A stretch of 64,000 nt of DNA, taken from assembly GCF_902167145.1 (NCBI RefSeq), contig NC_050101.1:113241789-113305788 (forward strand), in the 5' to 3' direction. Made by a program: the position numbers and the translations under genes. Position 1 is the first letter of the stretch. Every line of letters starts with the position of its first letter. Under the pieces are notes generated by a model that was given only the letters and a program-made list of their open reading frames with translations, ran no database searches and was not told where the DNA came from. The stretch comes from Zea mays. Its lineage: Eukaryota > Streptophyta > Magnoliopsida > Poales > Poaceae. Below are positions 21,586 through 34,400 of this stretch, in pieces.

Positions 21586-22941
21586 GTAGCCCCTGAGCCT
21601 CGAAGGGAGTGTAGGCACTCGCTTGGAGGTTCTGCCGGATTTTTTGCAAGGGGACTAGCCTTTCTCGGTTATATTTTATTCCGATGGGTGCGCGCGAGCG
21701 CACCCGTCGGGTGTAGCCCCCGAGGCCTCGGAGGAGTGGTTTGACTCCTCTGAGGTCTTGATTCTTTTTGTGATTCCTCGGTCGGCCTTGTTGTTCCCTC
21801 ATGCGGCCTGGCCGTAGCCCGGGTGCATGGTCAGACTCCAAGTTTTTAAGCTGGTTTGTCGACGTGGTCAACAATTTGGTTGTAGCCTGGTGCGAGAGCA
21901 GCCTCCGAGCCTTTGCACGGAGCGAGAGGACGATCGAGGACCGTCTCGGCTTTTTATTGTACGCCCCTTCATCGCCTTTCCGCAAGGAGGAGGGGGGAAC
22001 GTGCCATGTTACCCTCGGTGGGCGCTGAACATGGTGTTTCCAGTGAGTTGCTATTGGGTAATCCGAGCGGACACCCGAGCCTTGTTCAATAAGGGTCGGC
22101 TAGTGGCCCGGAGGCACGTTCCAAAAGTATCTGCGGGTGATTTGCTAGATCCGGACCCATTTGATAGGGTTCGAGGGCTCGGTGCCTCCCTTCGGTGGGA
22201 TTCCATTACAAACCGTTCCCGCTGGTCTCGGAAAAGTCCTAGGGTACCTCGGGAGCGTAGCCCAAGCCTCAGCCATGTAACGGACGTACCCAGGGTCATC
22301 CCTGACTCTACATGCTCTGGGTTGGCTGTCGAACCCTTCCGAGGGGCCAGCCTTCGACCCCCTGATCAGTAAAGGGCTCGGAGCCCGAGTGCTCTGGGCG
22401 GTCGCCGAACCCCGCAGGGCGCAACCTTCGAACCCCTGATCAGTAGGAGGGCTCGGGGCCCGTTTCCTTCGTTGAGAAGGATCCTTTCGAAATATCCCCT
22501 TTCCCGATCCCTATGGCAAGAGAGAGAGAGGAAAAAGGAAAAAGGATATAAATTTAAACAATGTGGCACACCTTTTTTGAGGCGGTCATCATGACGGAGG
22601 CAAAACGACGCCCGCTTCGCCTGCCAGAGGTGTCGCGTGCCCTGCCAGGGAGTTAATGCGACGGGACGAGCGACTCGCGGGGTATCTGTTGCGCGTGCGC
22701 GAGTCGTTCGAGGGATGGAAAAACCGCTTTGCCTTCGAGTTTGAAATTCTCGAAGGGTTCGGGCGAAGTTTTGGGTGTATCTCGCCCGGGCCTTTATATA
22801 CTCGGAAGTGGGGCCGGCAGTTGTTTCTTACCCTGCCATTTGTGCTTGCCTTCTGTCTTTGTTTTCGCAACTTGAGGGAGTAGACAGAGAAGAGAAAACC
22901 GCGCACCTCGTTCCCTCTGCTCCCACCGCTCCCGTTCGGCG
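21586..22941 (+). promoter_or_regulatory. Element X purine tract and upstream region of its antisense gene
   Basis: Starts with the complement of the polypurine tract (21586-21601). Next come the conserved hairpin (21681-21710), two copies of the TGATCAGT-containing repeat (22351-22444), a GA-rich run near 22519, and a TATA box TTTATATACT (22794-22800). The ATG follows at 22942. The order is the same as in the Huck-like element. No other gene is visible here. Confidence 0.6.
21681..21710. other. Conserved hairpin near the X 3' LTR
   Basis: Plus strand: CCGA, T, GGGTGCGC, loop GCGA, GCGCACCC, G, TCGG. It has the same loop and core stem as 19707-19736, but with an A-T pair where the Huck-like copy has G-C. 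It lies 95 nt from the LTR. Confidence 0.6.
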
Positions 22942-25900
22942 ATGGCTAATAAGGCGACCGTCATTCCGCCGCGGGACCCGTGGCCTTTCTCCACCGTCAC
23001 TGTGGAGGATTTGCAGGCCCTTGTTATCGAGGGTTTGCTCCATCTTCTCTCCGACGGGCCGCAGCCTGAGTGGTTGGCCCCTGGGAGCGAGGCCGACCCG
23101 ACTCCGCCACCGGGGTACGTGGTCAGTTTCACCCCCTTCCATGAGCGGGGGTTTGGGATGCCGGAGTGCCGCTTCATGCGGGCGCTCCCGCACTACTACG
23201 GGGTGGAGCTGCATAACTTCAACCCCAACTCCATCGCGCAGGTGGCTATTTTCGTGGCGGTTTGTGAGGGGGTTTCTGGGGATTGACCCCCACTGGGACC
23301 TATGGACCCATCTCTTCTCCGCAGAGTTCTTCGCCGCGTCGACAGATGTGAAGAAGGTCCGTATGGCGGTGCGGGCTGGCGGCTGCACCCTCCAGCTGAG
23401 GTCGGGGCGAGCACTGCAGTACATCCCTGCCTCCCTTGTGTCTTCGAACAAGGGGTGGCAGAACCAGTGGTTTTATCTCCAGAATGATGACGGGATGCTT
23501 CCGCCGTTTTCTCAACGAGTGGTGACCGCTGCCGGTGACAACTGGCGCTGGGGGGCCACACGCGAAAACCAGGAGAAGCTCCAGCCCATTCTCTGTGCTC
23601 TGCAGAAGTTACACACTGAGGGCCTTACCGCCACGGGGGTCGTCACCGCTATCCACCGCTGGAGGGTGCTCCCATTGGTAGAGTGGCGGTTGCGGCTTTC
23701 GGAGATGAAGCCGGGGGTTGATTTGGAGGGTTCACGGATGTCCTCGACCTCCCTCTCCACCGACGACCTCCTCAGACGGGTAGCGGGCACGGTAGGGAGG
23801 CTGGACGCTTGCATCCTTAGCCAACCCCCGATGCGTCCCGACCATGGGTATGTGTCCCTGGTAAGTGTCCAACCCTCCTTCTGTTTTGTGCCGTGTTTCT
23901 TACATCTTTAGTTCTTACTGTTGGGATTTTCGTTCGTCCCCAGGGGTTGAGGAATTTTAAACTCTCCCGGCCACCGGTCCCGGAGGACGCAGCGGGTCGG
24001 GCCGCGTGTAGGCTCGCCGCGGAGAAGGACAAGGAGAAGAAGGACGCGGAAAAGGCCTGAGCTCGCGAGAGGATGCGAGCTCGGGAAGCTTTGGAGAAAC
24101 GCCGTCGGAGGCAAGCAAGGGACGGGCTCCCGTTGGAGCCGTCGCCGGACACACCTGACGACGATGATGATGACGATGATGATGATGACGAAGATGATGA
24201 CATGGCGGCCCGGCTTGGCCTCAGTCCGGATCCGAGGCTAGGCCAGAGGTCGTCGAGCCAGCATCTAGGTGGGCTGGCGTCACCAACGTTCGGGGCCGGG
24301 ACGCCGGGGTCCTGGTCCGAGGAGCGGAGGCAGGCCGAGGGGGTACTTGACCCCTTGGCCGAGATAATTGGGGTGACTCTAGGAGGTCAGACCGAACCGC
24401 ATGTCCCCCAAGAGCAGGTGCCCGTGCCGGCCGTACGGGAAGTTGGTCCCCCGGCTGTCGCGATGTCGCCTGGGCAGGCCGCCGCCTCGGCGCCTCGGGC
24501 GTCCGAGGTGGAAGTGACGTCGAAGCCGGCCGCGGGACAACCCTCGGCAGCGCCTGCGGAGACTGGGGCCCGACGGGTCTCCCCTCAGGCACGATTGGCC
24601 TTGCCCCGGAGCGGGTAAGTATCTGAGGGTACTCATGTTTCAGTTATTTTGCTATGTGTCTTGAATTTACCCCTTCTCCTTTTCAGCAAGTGGAGGCAGG
24701 GCTCGGCTGGTCTGGCCCCCTCGAAGGCCCTTAAGACGGGGCCGGCCTCTGCAGCCGGGGTTGCGGTGCGCCACGCTGGTTGGTTGGCCTCCGCGCAAGG
24801 CGCCCTCCGGCGGGGGGCCCAGGCGGCACAGGCTGCCATGGGGCAAGCCTCCCAGGTTGAGCCCCCTATTGGAGCGGCCGTCATACCGAGGGAGGTCGTT
24901 GACACAGCCGCGGCCCCGAGCCCGCCTGTCTTGTTGTCGGCGCCGGCATCGATTCCTGCCGGGACCGTCGCTAATTCGCCCGCAGAGCCGCCCGTCACCA
25001 CCGATGTTGAGACGGCTGAGGCGCCTCCGCCCTTGGTCATCCCCGATCTCCCCGTTTTCGACCACGAGGAGGGGGCGGCCGTCGTCGCCAAAGTCGGTGA
25101 GCGGAGGCCTGTCACCTTGGCCGAGGAGAGGCCCGAGACGTCGACTACGGTGGTACCCGATGCACCGACTGTAGGGGGACCCGACGCCTCGGCCGAGGGG
25201 CGCGCAGAACCATGGCCCGTCTTGGGGAGCAGCGGCCTTATCCCCACGCAGCTCAATCCCAATGAGTGGTGTGGGCAGCCGCTCCTGTTCTGGAGCCGCG
25301 ACACCTTGGAGCCTCTCCTCTCCCTCAACGATGAGTTGGAGGAGCAGTTTTGGGATAATTTCCGTGAATATACCGAGGCGACGATGAGGTCACTTTGGTC
25401 GACCATGGAAATTCTTTCCAAGGATGTTTCCAGGGTCTTCCAGGTAAGGTTTTAGACGTACACCTCACGTGATCAGGGCATTCTTTGTGATATCATGTTT
25501 TCCTCTCTCAGGAGCTTGCGGACGTGAGCATCGCTAAGTCGTTGTTCATCTGCCGCGAAAGCGACGTTTGGGAGTCGCTGCGGTCCCAGTGGGTCGCGCT
25601 TACTGAGGCCAATGAGCGCCTTGCCCAACGGAGCGCCGAGGTGGCGGACCTTTGGCTGCTCTGTGATGAGCTGAAGTCGGAGGCAGCGGTGGCGCGAACA
25701 GAGGCGGCGTCGGTACGAATGGAGGCTTCGTCGGCCCGGGAGCAGGTGGCTTTCCAGGCCGAGGAGATGCAGCAGCGACAGCTGGAGCTTGGCCAGGTCA
25801 CCAGCGAGCGGGACCAATTCTGGAGCCAAGCTGCCGAGGCCATGAGCCGGGCTGAGGCCCTTAGAGGACAACTGGCTGAGGTTACGGAGCGGCTAGCCGA

Positions 25901-26574
25901 GGCGACCGCTCGGGCCGGGACCCTTGCGGAGGGCCTGGTCGTGGCCGTCGGGTCTGCCCAGTCCGCCCAAGCCATGGCCTCACAGCAGCATGCCCGTGCT
26001 GAAGGTTTGTTTTGTCTACTTTGTGATTTTGTTTTTGTCTTCATTTTTCTCCTCGTGTCTGAAGAATATTGTCCGGCTGTCTTCCGGGTTCGAGACGGCT
26101 CTTAACGAGTCTGTCAAGAACTGCAAAGCGCTTGCCCAAGCGACTGAGCATAAGGAGGCCGACCGTGTGGCCATGTCCGAGGCCATCTCGGCCTTCTGCC
26201 GGACCTTTGGCCTCAGCGACGTTCCCTCGGGCAGCTCCCCCCAGAGTCGCCTGCGGGCCTTGGGCGGCCACGTGCACAGCAGACTCCGCGGGGCGCTGCA
26301 CCATGGCGTTAGGCGAGCCTTCACCGTCCTCGCTTCCCACTATGACGTGGATTTGGAGTGGGTCAGCGAGGGCTATTGCTTACCCGATGAAGAGGAGGTC
26401 GCCCTATCCGAGGTCCAAAGGCTTGACACGGCTGCCGAGGGCCCAGGCGCGGCATTGGCTTCCTTCTTTGAGGTGGAGATCCTTCCGCCTGTGTCGCCGT
26501 CCGAGGCCGGTCCAGATTCTGCCGCGGGCGGGAACGATGCCGAGGGTGCTGCTCCTTCCCCTGCCGACACCTGA
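22942..26574 (+). pseudogene. Antisense five-exon gene of element X, decayed
   Basis: Homologue of the gene at 15104-18395, here on the plus strand because X lies on the minus strand. Exons 22942-23860, 23944-24614, 24687-25443, 25512-26004, 26087-26574; introns of 83, 72, 68 and 82 nt at the same positions and phases as in the Huck-like copy. It starts MANKATVIPPRDPWPF. Lesions: an extra G in the run 23268-23272 shifts exon 1, a TGA at 24058-24060 interrupts exon 2, and the last acceptor dinucleotide (26085-26086) is CG rather than AG. First-exon and C-terminal blocks (SGSSPQSRLRALGGH, SEGYCLPDE) are conserved while the middle diverges except for the Asp-rich run near 24158-24203. It is upstream-controlled by its own TATA box. 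Function unknown. Confidence 0.82.
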
Positions 26575-27044
26575 GCCTGTAGGGAACAATTTGTTTTAAG
26601 TATGTGTATGTTTCTTGCGGCTGCTGAAGCCTAAACATTTTTAATGTCAGAGTATAAAGCTGCATTTTCTTTCCTCTTGTTTCGAGCGTTAGGACTTGTT
26701 CGGTAGCAAAATCACTTATCCGAGCATGAGTTACTTTTCGCGGAAGGTAATGAGTGAGGTATCCGTATCCCGGAGGCGTAGGAGTCCCTCGGCTCGGTCG
26801 GCCTTGTCGTTCAAGGTCTCTCTAGCTCGTTTTTAGGATTCCGTTATCGATATAGTCGAAAGGCACGAAAGTCGTTTTGGTAGAAAACTTTTTCGAGGAA
26901 AATTTTGACGCAGAGGGGGTTCCCCCCTTCTAGCCCCCGAGGAAGGTTTGGTTTTTGCTGAGGCAAGGCCGATCCTCCCTTGACGGTTACACTTTTTATT
27001 TATACATGTAAAGGGATTGAGATACATGAACGACTTGAAACACT
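26575..27044. other. Spacer between the X antisense gene and integrase end
   Basis: 470 bp separating two convergent genes (antisense gene from the left, pol from the right). No open frame of note. It should contain the 3' ends of both coding units. Confidence 0.6.
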
Positions 27045-28156
27045 TTAAGGGTAAAAGCGACGTAGTTGTTCGATGTTCCAAGCGTTGTTGTAGACCTCGC
27101 CTTGATCGTTGGCCAGCTTGTATGTCCCGGGCTTCAAAATTTTGGCGATGATGAACGGCCCTTCCCAGGGAGTAGTAAGCTTGTGGTGCCCTCGGGCGTC
27201 TTGTTGCAGCCGAAGCACCAAATCTCCCACTTGGAAGCCTCGGGGTCGAATCCTTCGGGCGTGGTAGCGTCGCAGAGACTGCTGATACCGCGCCGAGTGT
27301 AGTAAGGCTACGTCCCGAGCCTCTTCCAGCTGGTCCAGTGAATCTTCTCGGCTGGTCTGGTTGTTTTGGTCGTCGTATGCCTTTGTCCTCAGGGAACCGT
27401 ATTCTAAGTCCGTGGGTAGGACGGCCTCGGCCCCATAGACTAGAAAAAACAGCGAGAAACCCGTGGCCCGGCTCGACGTCGTCCTCAGACTCCAAACCAC
27501 CGAGGGTAGCTCTTTTATCCACCGCTTGCCAAACTTGTTGAGGTCGTTGTAGATCCTCGGTTTTAGTCCCTGCAAAATCATGCCATTAGCGCGCTCCACC
27601 TGCCTGTTTGTCATTGGGTGAGCTACGGCGGACCAGTCCACACGGATGTGGTGGCCTTCGCAGAAGTCTAGGAACTTTTTCCTAGTGAATTGCGTGCCAT
27701 TGTCGGTGATGATGGAGTTTGGGATCCTAAAGCGGTGGATGATATTTGTAAACAACGCTACCGCCTGCTCGGACCCGATGCTGGTTAGGGGTCGGACTTC
27801 GATCCATTTGGAGAATTTGTCGATGGCGACCAGCAGGTGCGTGAAGCCTCCGGGTGCCTTCTGCAAGGGACCGACGAGGTTCAGACCCCATACGGCAAAC
27901 GGCCAAGTGATAGGTATTGTCTGTAGAGCCTGAGCGGGCAGGTGCGTCCGTCTCGCGTAGAACTGACACCCTTGGTAGGAGCGTACAATCCTAGTGGCGT
28001 CGGCCAGTAGAAACCTTGTCGGAATGCGTTTCCTACGAAGGATCGAGGTGCTGCATGGTGACCGCAAGCCCCCGAGTGTATTTCTTGTAATAGCTCTAGT
28101 CCTTGGGCGACGGATATGCATCGTTGGAGAATGCCTGAGGGGCTGCGGTGGTACAA
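27045..28156 (-). pseudogene. Element X integrase
   Basis: Minus strand. The HHCC zinc finger region (HSGACGHHAAP... CQFYARR) is split by frameshift between two frames near 27950-28120. The catalytic core follows: the first acidic residue, in WGLxLVGP, is Asn (codon 27879-27881) instead of Asp; the second (IITDNGTQF) and the Glu (QVERANG) are present. The C-terminal region ends LRRFYP at 27045. In life it would insert the cDNA into chromosomes; the Asp-to-Asn change plus the frameshift make this copy inactive. Confidence 0.85.
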
Positions 28157-28351
28157 CTATTTTTCATCACCCAGTAAAACGAACGACTTGGCGCGTTGAG
28201 CCAGTCGCCGAGCTTCGGCCTTGTCGAGGGGCAGCTCTCCTCGGAGGAGATATTCCCGGTACGGGGTCCACCAGCTTAGGTTTGGCGTGACCCCATTCTG
28301 CTCTATCTCGACGCACAGGGCCTCACCCTCGGCGGCCGAGGGTACCTCGGG

Positions 28352-29238
28352 CTAGACCGAGGTCTCCTCAGGCTCAGGTGCGTCGTTGAGTTTGACGGAT
28401 GGTTGATATATATCCCTGGAGAAGACATTCGGGGGAACCGTCGTTCGTCCTGAGGCTATTTTAGCCAGCTCATCCGCAGTCTCGTTGTACCGTCGAGCAA
28501 CATGGTTGAGTTCCAGCCCATAGAACTTATCGTCCAAGCGCCGAACTTCATCGCAGTAGGCCTCCATTTTTCGATCGTGGCAGTGACAGTTCTTCATGAC
28601 TTGGTCAATAACGAGCTGCGAGTCGCCACGAGCGTCGAGGCGCCGAACCCCTAGCTCAACGGCGATGCGCAACCCATTAACCAAGGCCTCGTACTTGGCC
28701 ACGTTGTTTGACGCTGGAAAATGGAGGTGTATCACGTAGCGCACATGTTTCCCGAGGGGCGAGATGAAGAGCAAGCCAGCACCTGCTCCGGTTTTCATAA
28801 GCGACCCATCGAAGTACATGGTCCAAAGTTCGGCCTGGATTGGAGTAGTCGGCAATTGGGTGTCGACCCATTCAGCCAGGAAGTCTGCCAAGACTTGGGA
28901 TTTTATGGCCTTTCGAGGAGCGAATGAAAGTGTTTCCCCCATGAGTTCCACTGCCCATTTTTCTATCCTACTCGAGGCCTCTCAGCACTGGATGATCTCT
29001 CCCAGGGGGAAGGATGACACCACAGTCACCGGATGAGACTCGAAGTAGTGTCGCAGCTTTCGCCGTGTTAGAATCACCGCGTACAGTAGCTTCTAGATTT
29101 GCGGGTAGCGGATTTTGGTCTCAGATAGCACCTCGCTGATGAATTAGACTGGCCTCTGGATGAGCAGTGCATGCACCTCTTCTCGTCTCTTGACTACGAC
29201 CGCAGCACTGACCACTTGAGTGGTTGCGGCTACATAAA
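28352..29238 (-). pseudogene. Element X dual RNase H region
   Basis: The first, gypsy-type RNase H (about 28960-29238) is full of stops. The second, 28352-28951, is open for 199 codons and shows the archaeal-type pattern: WTMYFDGS, NNVAKYEALVNGL, DSQLVIDQV and NETADELAKIAS. Two RNase H domains in tandem are characteristic of the Tat lineage, where the second probably restores activity lost from the first. Between here and integrase (28157-28351) only degraded linker sequence is seen. Confidence 0.8.
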
Positions 29239-30020
29239 TCAAGAGACTCTCTCCCGCAGCGGGGGCACCAAGATGGGCGCATTAGTAAGAAGTGCCTTTA
29301 AGTTTCTGAGGGTTTCTTTGGCTCCGAAGACACACTTCTCGGGATTGAGTTTTACGCTCTTCGCTTTTAGGCACCTGAATGTCACTTCAAGGTCAGAGAG
29401 AAGGTCGGAGGCTTTCCTTGTTTTAACAACGATGTCATCGACGTAAGCCTCGACCGTTCTGCCGATATGTTCTTCGAACACATGGTTCATGCACCTTTGG
29501 TATGTTGCACCTGCATTCCTCAAGCCAAATGGCATAGTAGTATAACAATAGATGCCAAAAGGTGTGATAAAAGAAGTCGCGAGCTAGTCGGATTCTTTCA
29601 TCTTGATTTGGTGATAGCCTGAATAGGCATCGAGGAAGGATAGGGTTTCGCACCCAGCGGTGGAGTCCACAATTTGATCGATGCGGGGCAGAGGGTAGGG
29701 AACCTTTGGACATGCTTTGTTTAACCCAGTGTAGTCTACACACATCCTCCATTTCCCACCTTTTTCCCTTACAAGTATAGGGTTAGCTAACCATTCTGGA
29801 TGGAATACTTCTTTGATGAACCCTGCAACCATTAGCTTGTGGACCTCCTCGCCTATGGCCCTGCGCTTTTCTTCATGAAAACGGCACAGGTGCTGTTTCA
29901 CGGGTCGGGCACCGGCTCGAATGTCCAATGAGTGCTCGGCGACATCCCTCGGTATGCCTGGCATGTCTGAGGGACTCCACGCAAAAATTTCGGTGTTTGC
30001 ACAGAGAAAGTCGACGAGCT
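29239..30020 (-). pseudogene. Element X reverse transcriptase
   Basis: Minus strand. Fingers and palm are visible: WRMCVDYTGLNKACPK, SFLDAYSGYHQI, then MPFGLRNAGATYQRCMNHVF and YVDDIVVK (about 29440). A TAG near 29584 separates the two halves, and further stops follow. The region just upstream (MPGIPRDVAEHSLDIRAG) is the part that survives in the Huck-like element, which fixes the edge of its deletion. Confidence 0.82.
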
Positions 30021-31399
30021 CTGCTTCCTATTTGGGGTCAAGCTCGGAGCTGATCCTGACTTTCTTGCTGGCGTCGCTGCTGGGGTCAAGGGAGACGGAC
30101 TTAACCGCCTCGGCTGGTTCGAAGTTTCTGGCGTGCTACTTCGCGTCGGGCGCCTCTTTGGAGAGGCAATCCAGGTCGGCGATGAGGGCTTCGGACTCGG
30201 CGAGGGCTTCGGCGTACTCCACTCATTCCACGTCGCACTCGTAAGCGTGGCGGTATGTGGATCCGACGGTGATAGTTCCCTTGGGGCCTGACATCTTGAG
30301 CTTGAGGTACGTGTAGTTGGGGACGGCCATGAACTTGGCGTAGCACGGCCTTCCCAACACCGCATGATAGGTCCCTCGGAACCCAACTACCTCAAAAGTG
30401 AGGGTTTCCTTTCGGAAGTTGGAGGGAGTTCCGAAGCAGACGGGCAAATCAAGTTTCCCAAGGGGCAGGACACGCTTGCCGGGGACGATCCCGTGAAAAG
30501 GTGCTGCACCGGCCCGGATCGTGGACAGATCGACCCCCAAGAGCCCCAGGGTCTCGGCGTAGATGATGTTGAGGCTGCTGCCTCTGTCCATGTGGACCTT
30601 GGAGAGCCTAGCATTGTCGATGACAAGGTAGACGACAAGCGGGTACCTTCCTGGGCTCGGTACGCAGTCGGGGTGGTCGCCTTGGTCAAAGGTAATGGGT
30701 TTGTCGGACCAGTCTAGGTAGACTGGCGTCGCTACCTTCGCCGAGAAGACCTCCCGACGTTCCTGCTTGCGGTGTCAAGCCGAGGCATTCGCTATTTGCC
30801 CATCGTAGATCATGAAGCAGTTGTGGACCTCTGGGAACTCCTCTTCCTTGTTGCCCCCTTCTTGTTGCCTTGGTCCTTGCCACCTTCTGCCGAGGGCCTG
30901 GCCTTATTGAAGTAACACCGGAACATGTCGCACTCTTCAAGGGTGTGCTTGACGGGACCCCTATGATAGGGGCACGACTCCTTGAGCATCTTGTCGAACA
31001 CGTTGGCCCCTCCGGGAGGTTTCCGAGGATTCTTGTGCTCGGCAGCAGCGACGAGATCCGCATCAATGGCGTTGTGTTTTGCTTGCGCCTTCTTCCTGGT
31101 CTTCTTCTTCGTGCCATGCTGGACGGACGCCTCGGGGACGTCTTCCTTCTGTCTTTCCTGAGGCTGCTTGTCCTTCCGGAAGATGGCTTCGACCGCCTCC
31201 TGACCAGAGGCAAACTTGGTGGCTATGTCCATCAATTCGCTCGCCTTGGTGGGAGTCTTGCGTCCCAGTTTGCTTACCAGGTCCCGGCAAGTGGTGTCGG
31301 CGAGGAATGCTCCGATGACGTCCGAGTCAGTGATGTTAGGTAACTCGGTGCACTGCTTTGAAAACCGTCGGATGTACTCTCGTAGGGATTCCCCTGGCT
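30021..31399 (-). pseudogene. gag: Element X gag 3' part and protease
   Basis: Continues the gag cut by element Y. ESLREYIRRFSKQCTELPNI through KDKQPQERQKEDV is open for about 200 codons, then frameshifts. The protease region (30223-30591) reads MDRGSSLNIIYAETL, with Arg where the Huck-like copy has Gly in its D-G-G-S site, and stops early. The homology with 13150-14535 of the Huck-like element is strong throughout. Confidence 0.82.
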
Positions 31400-31404
31400 G
31401 CTGG

Positions 31405-34400
31405 TGTGACAGAACCTCCCAAGTAATTAGGCCCACCTACAGTTGTCCTTGTCTCACAGACATCAGACAACCCTGTAGGTGCCCCTGAACTACTTGACAA
31501 GCTCGGTATCTTTCCTTACCTTACCAGGAACGTCTCACCCATCTTGTAGACATTACAGAACATCGGAGATGAAGAAATGCGGAAGCGAATTACATAATCT
31601 TACATTTATTTCGAAAGCAAGCTTTAGGTTATTACAGACCAGACTATAAGTGAGTGCAGAGTAGTAATATTATACAAGCCAGGGGAGGCACAAACTCCTC
31701 CCGATAAGTTTAATAAACAAAAGATCCTAAGTGGAGGACCGAGTCCTCCCGCACTTCAGTCTTCTTTTTCCTCATTTGGTACCACCTTGGAGCAGAAGCA
31801 ACAAAAGTTTGTCGCTTCCTCACCTAAAAACAACAAAGGGATAAACCCTGAGTATGGAATACTCAGCAAGTCTTACCCGACTAAGGAAAAGACTCTCAAG
31901 GGGATGCTGGATAAATAGGAGTCAAGGAGAGGCTTTAGCAAAAATCAACTTATACTTTTGCAGAAGTAGCTTACTAAAGTGAGTCCTTACTTTCAATCTT
32001 TTAACGCCATGTTAAGTATTAATAGACTCCATTTGCATCTAGTCTAGTTTCACATCACATCAAGACAACATCATTTTTATCCATCGTGTTCGCCTCTTGA
32101 CTCTAGGTTGTAGAAAAGTGACCAAGTCTTCATAACCGCGAAGGTACGGCGATCCGAATCGATTATACTCAGCTGAGAATCTCCAATCACACGACATATG
32201 TAGCACTTAACCCTTGCATATGTCAACCCGCCACCGGGGTTCTTAAGACCGGATCAGGTTCACGCAAACCGAGAGCACAGCTACACCACCGTCCAGCCTC
32301 TTGCCACGGAGGGTACACGCTACTCTCGCCACCGCTCCACGCCCATTTCGTGTTATCTTATTCCGGCCTTAGTCTGCCCGAGGCAAGGCTTACCCATGAC
32401 GAGGCATGTGACCAGTTAAAGGGTCCTCGGTCAGCACGCCTACATACGCGTTAATCCTTAACCAACCTGGGTAGAACATCACCTGTTCCTACCCCAAGTT
32501 TCCATTTAAGTATTTCCACCCTTAGGAATGTGTCTGTTCCTTAGGATGAAAGAGCATCACGGGGAACTTTGCAGTAAGATCCCACTATTGCTCCAAATGA
32601 AAATATTCTTGCAGGTAGAAGCCATCCTCTCCATGGTTAAATTGAGGACAACTTCTATCCACAAGATCTAAGCAAGTCTAAGCATTTTTGTAAATCATAT
32701 TTTGATACTTCACCGAAGTATCTATAAAGGTATGGATATCAAGGAAAAGCAATGCATCAAAGGGTTTCAAGTAACTCCTACGAACCTAATGCACATTTCA
32801 CTAGACTTAAGTGTGCAAAAAGTATTTAAAAACACAAGGAAAGGGGTTGCATGCACTGGGGCTTGCCTTCGTTCACTGGTGAATCAGGCTCAGATCCACA
32901 GATGTCAAAGTAGAAATGATTCCCGGCCTGAGACTCCGAAGGTGGTGGTGTCTCCTCTTCAGTTACTTCTACCTCTTCTTCTCGTTCTAATGATAACCAT
33001 ACATATGTATAAGAATGGATGCCATGGGATGCTCATGAGGATGCAAAGACAACATAAACTTATTATTTATGTCTTGAATACAACTTGCCTTCACGGAGTT
33101 CCGGGAACTTAGGGTTTCCGGAGTCGGTAAAGGAGTTCATGGAGCAGGGGGGTGGTTTTGGGTTCTAGTTATCAAACAATGTTCAAATCAAACCAAACTC
33201 TACCCATGGCTTCTAAATAATGTGAAAAGCTCTCATAAAAAGTTTGGGAAATTTTGGACTTATTATTTATTTTCTAAAAATCCAGAATCAATGGTTTAGG
33301 CTATTTTAAATACCCTAAAATTCCCTGTTTGATCTAAAAATCATGAATTTATTTTTATTAAATACTAGGGAAAATAAGGAACCTAGGAAAATTGGTTTCA
33401 CAATTTTATCATTTTTCTATAATTTTCTACAGATTTCTAAAGTTCCACTGAAAAAGAAAAGGAAAAACTCTAAACAGTACTGGGCCAATTCAAGTCCAGG
33501 CGGCCCAAGCCCGAGTGGATTCGTGCGCGCGCCCGCGCCCGCGAGGGAGATTTTGCGCAGAGGCCCTCGATGTTTTGACTAAACCAGAACAGGGTCGTTC
33601 ACTATTGCGCAGAGTCACTGACACCTACAAAAGGCCCCTGTGCTTCTATCAATTTGCAACCGGAAGTCCCCGACGGCGCTCGCGCACCGCCGCGCTCCGG
33701 CGAGCATCTACACCAGCTGATTGGGGCTATGGCTGGGTTCTCCGAGCGGCGGACATGAAATTGGGACTAGCCTAACCATTTCCCCTAACTTAATTGCACA
33801 AATAACCAACCCCCGAGCTCTGGCCACGGTGACCGAGAGCAGAGCGGCAAGATCGCCGTGTTCCCGGCGACCAGAGAGCTCGTAGTTTAATTCAATGGCT
33901 CGGCAAGCATCCAAGGCACGTGAGAAAGCTTAAACGAGGAAGCAGGGGACGGGAGCTGACCGGAGTTGGGCTGGCGACGGTGAGCTCGGTTTCACGGTGG
34001 CGAAAGCTTGAATTGGGGGAAACTCCAAATTTGAGCAGATGAGTGGACGATTGTGGCCGATTAGCGGTGGCTAGCTAGCAGACTACCCCACGGAGCTGGA
34101 CACGGGCTCAATTTATAGGAAGGATGGGCGGTGGTCGCGAATTTGGTCGAGACACGCGGCGGTCGGAGGTGGAGAAGAAGCACTGGCCGCGCGAGTTCGT
34201 GGCTAACGGCGTGGCAGTAACTCCGGTGAGCCACGGAGACTTCAGAGAAGGTCACGGCGACACGGTAAAAGAGTTGAGCCACGCGGCGCACGGCCAGGAG
34301 GCGGCGGTCACCGGCGAGGTAATCCACTCGGCCGCAAAGAGGGAGAGAGAGCCACGGAGGTCACCGGAGTGATCGCCAGCGCACGGGCGGTGAAGATCTT

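Noticed and set aside
24158..24203. GAT/GAC microsatellite
   Set aside because: It encodes the Asp run of the antisense gene; the Huck-like copy has the same run, so it is coding sequence rather than a separate repeat feature.
34124..34372. 82-codon ORF found in both Y LTRs (also 43785-44033), and the 136-codon ORF at 32702/42362
   Set aside because: Present twice only because LTRs are duplicated. Both run opposite to the LTR promoter, with no recognisable domain.
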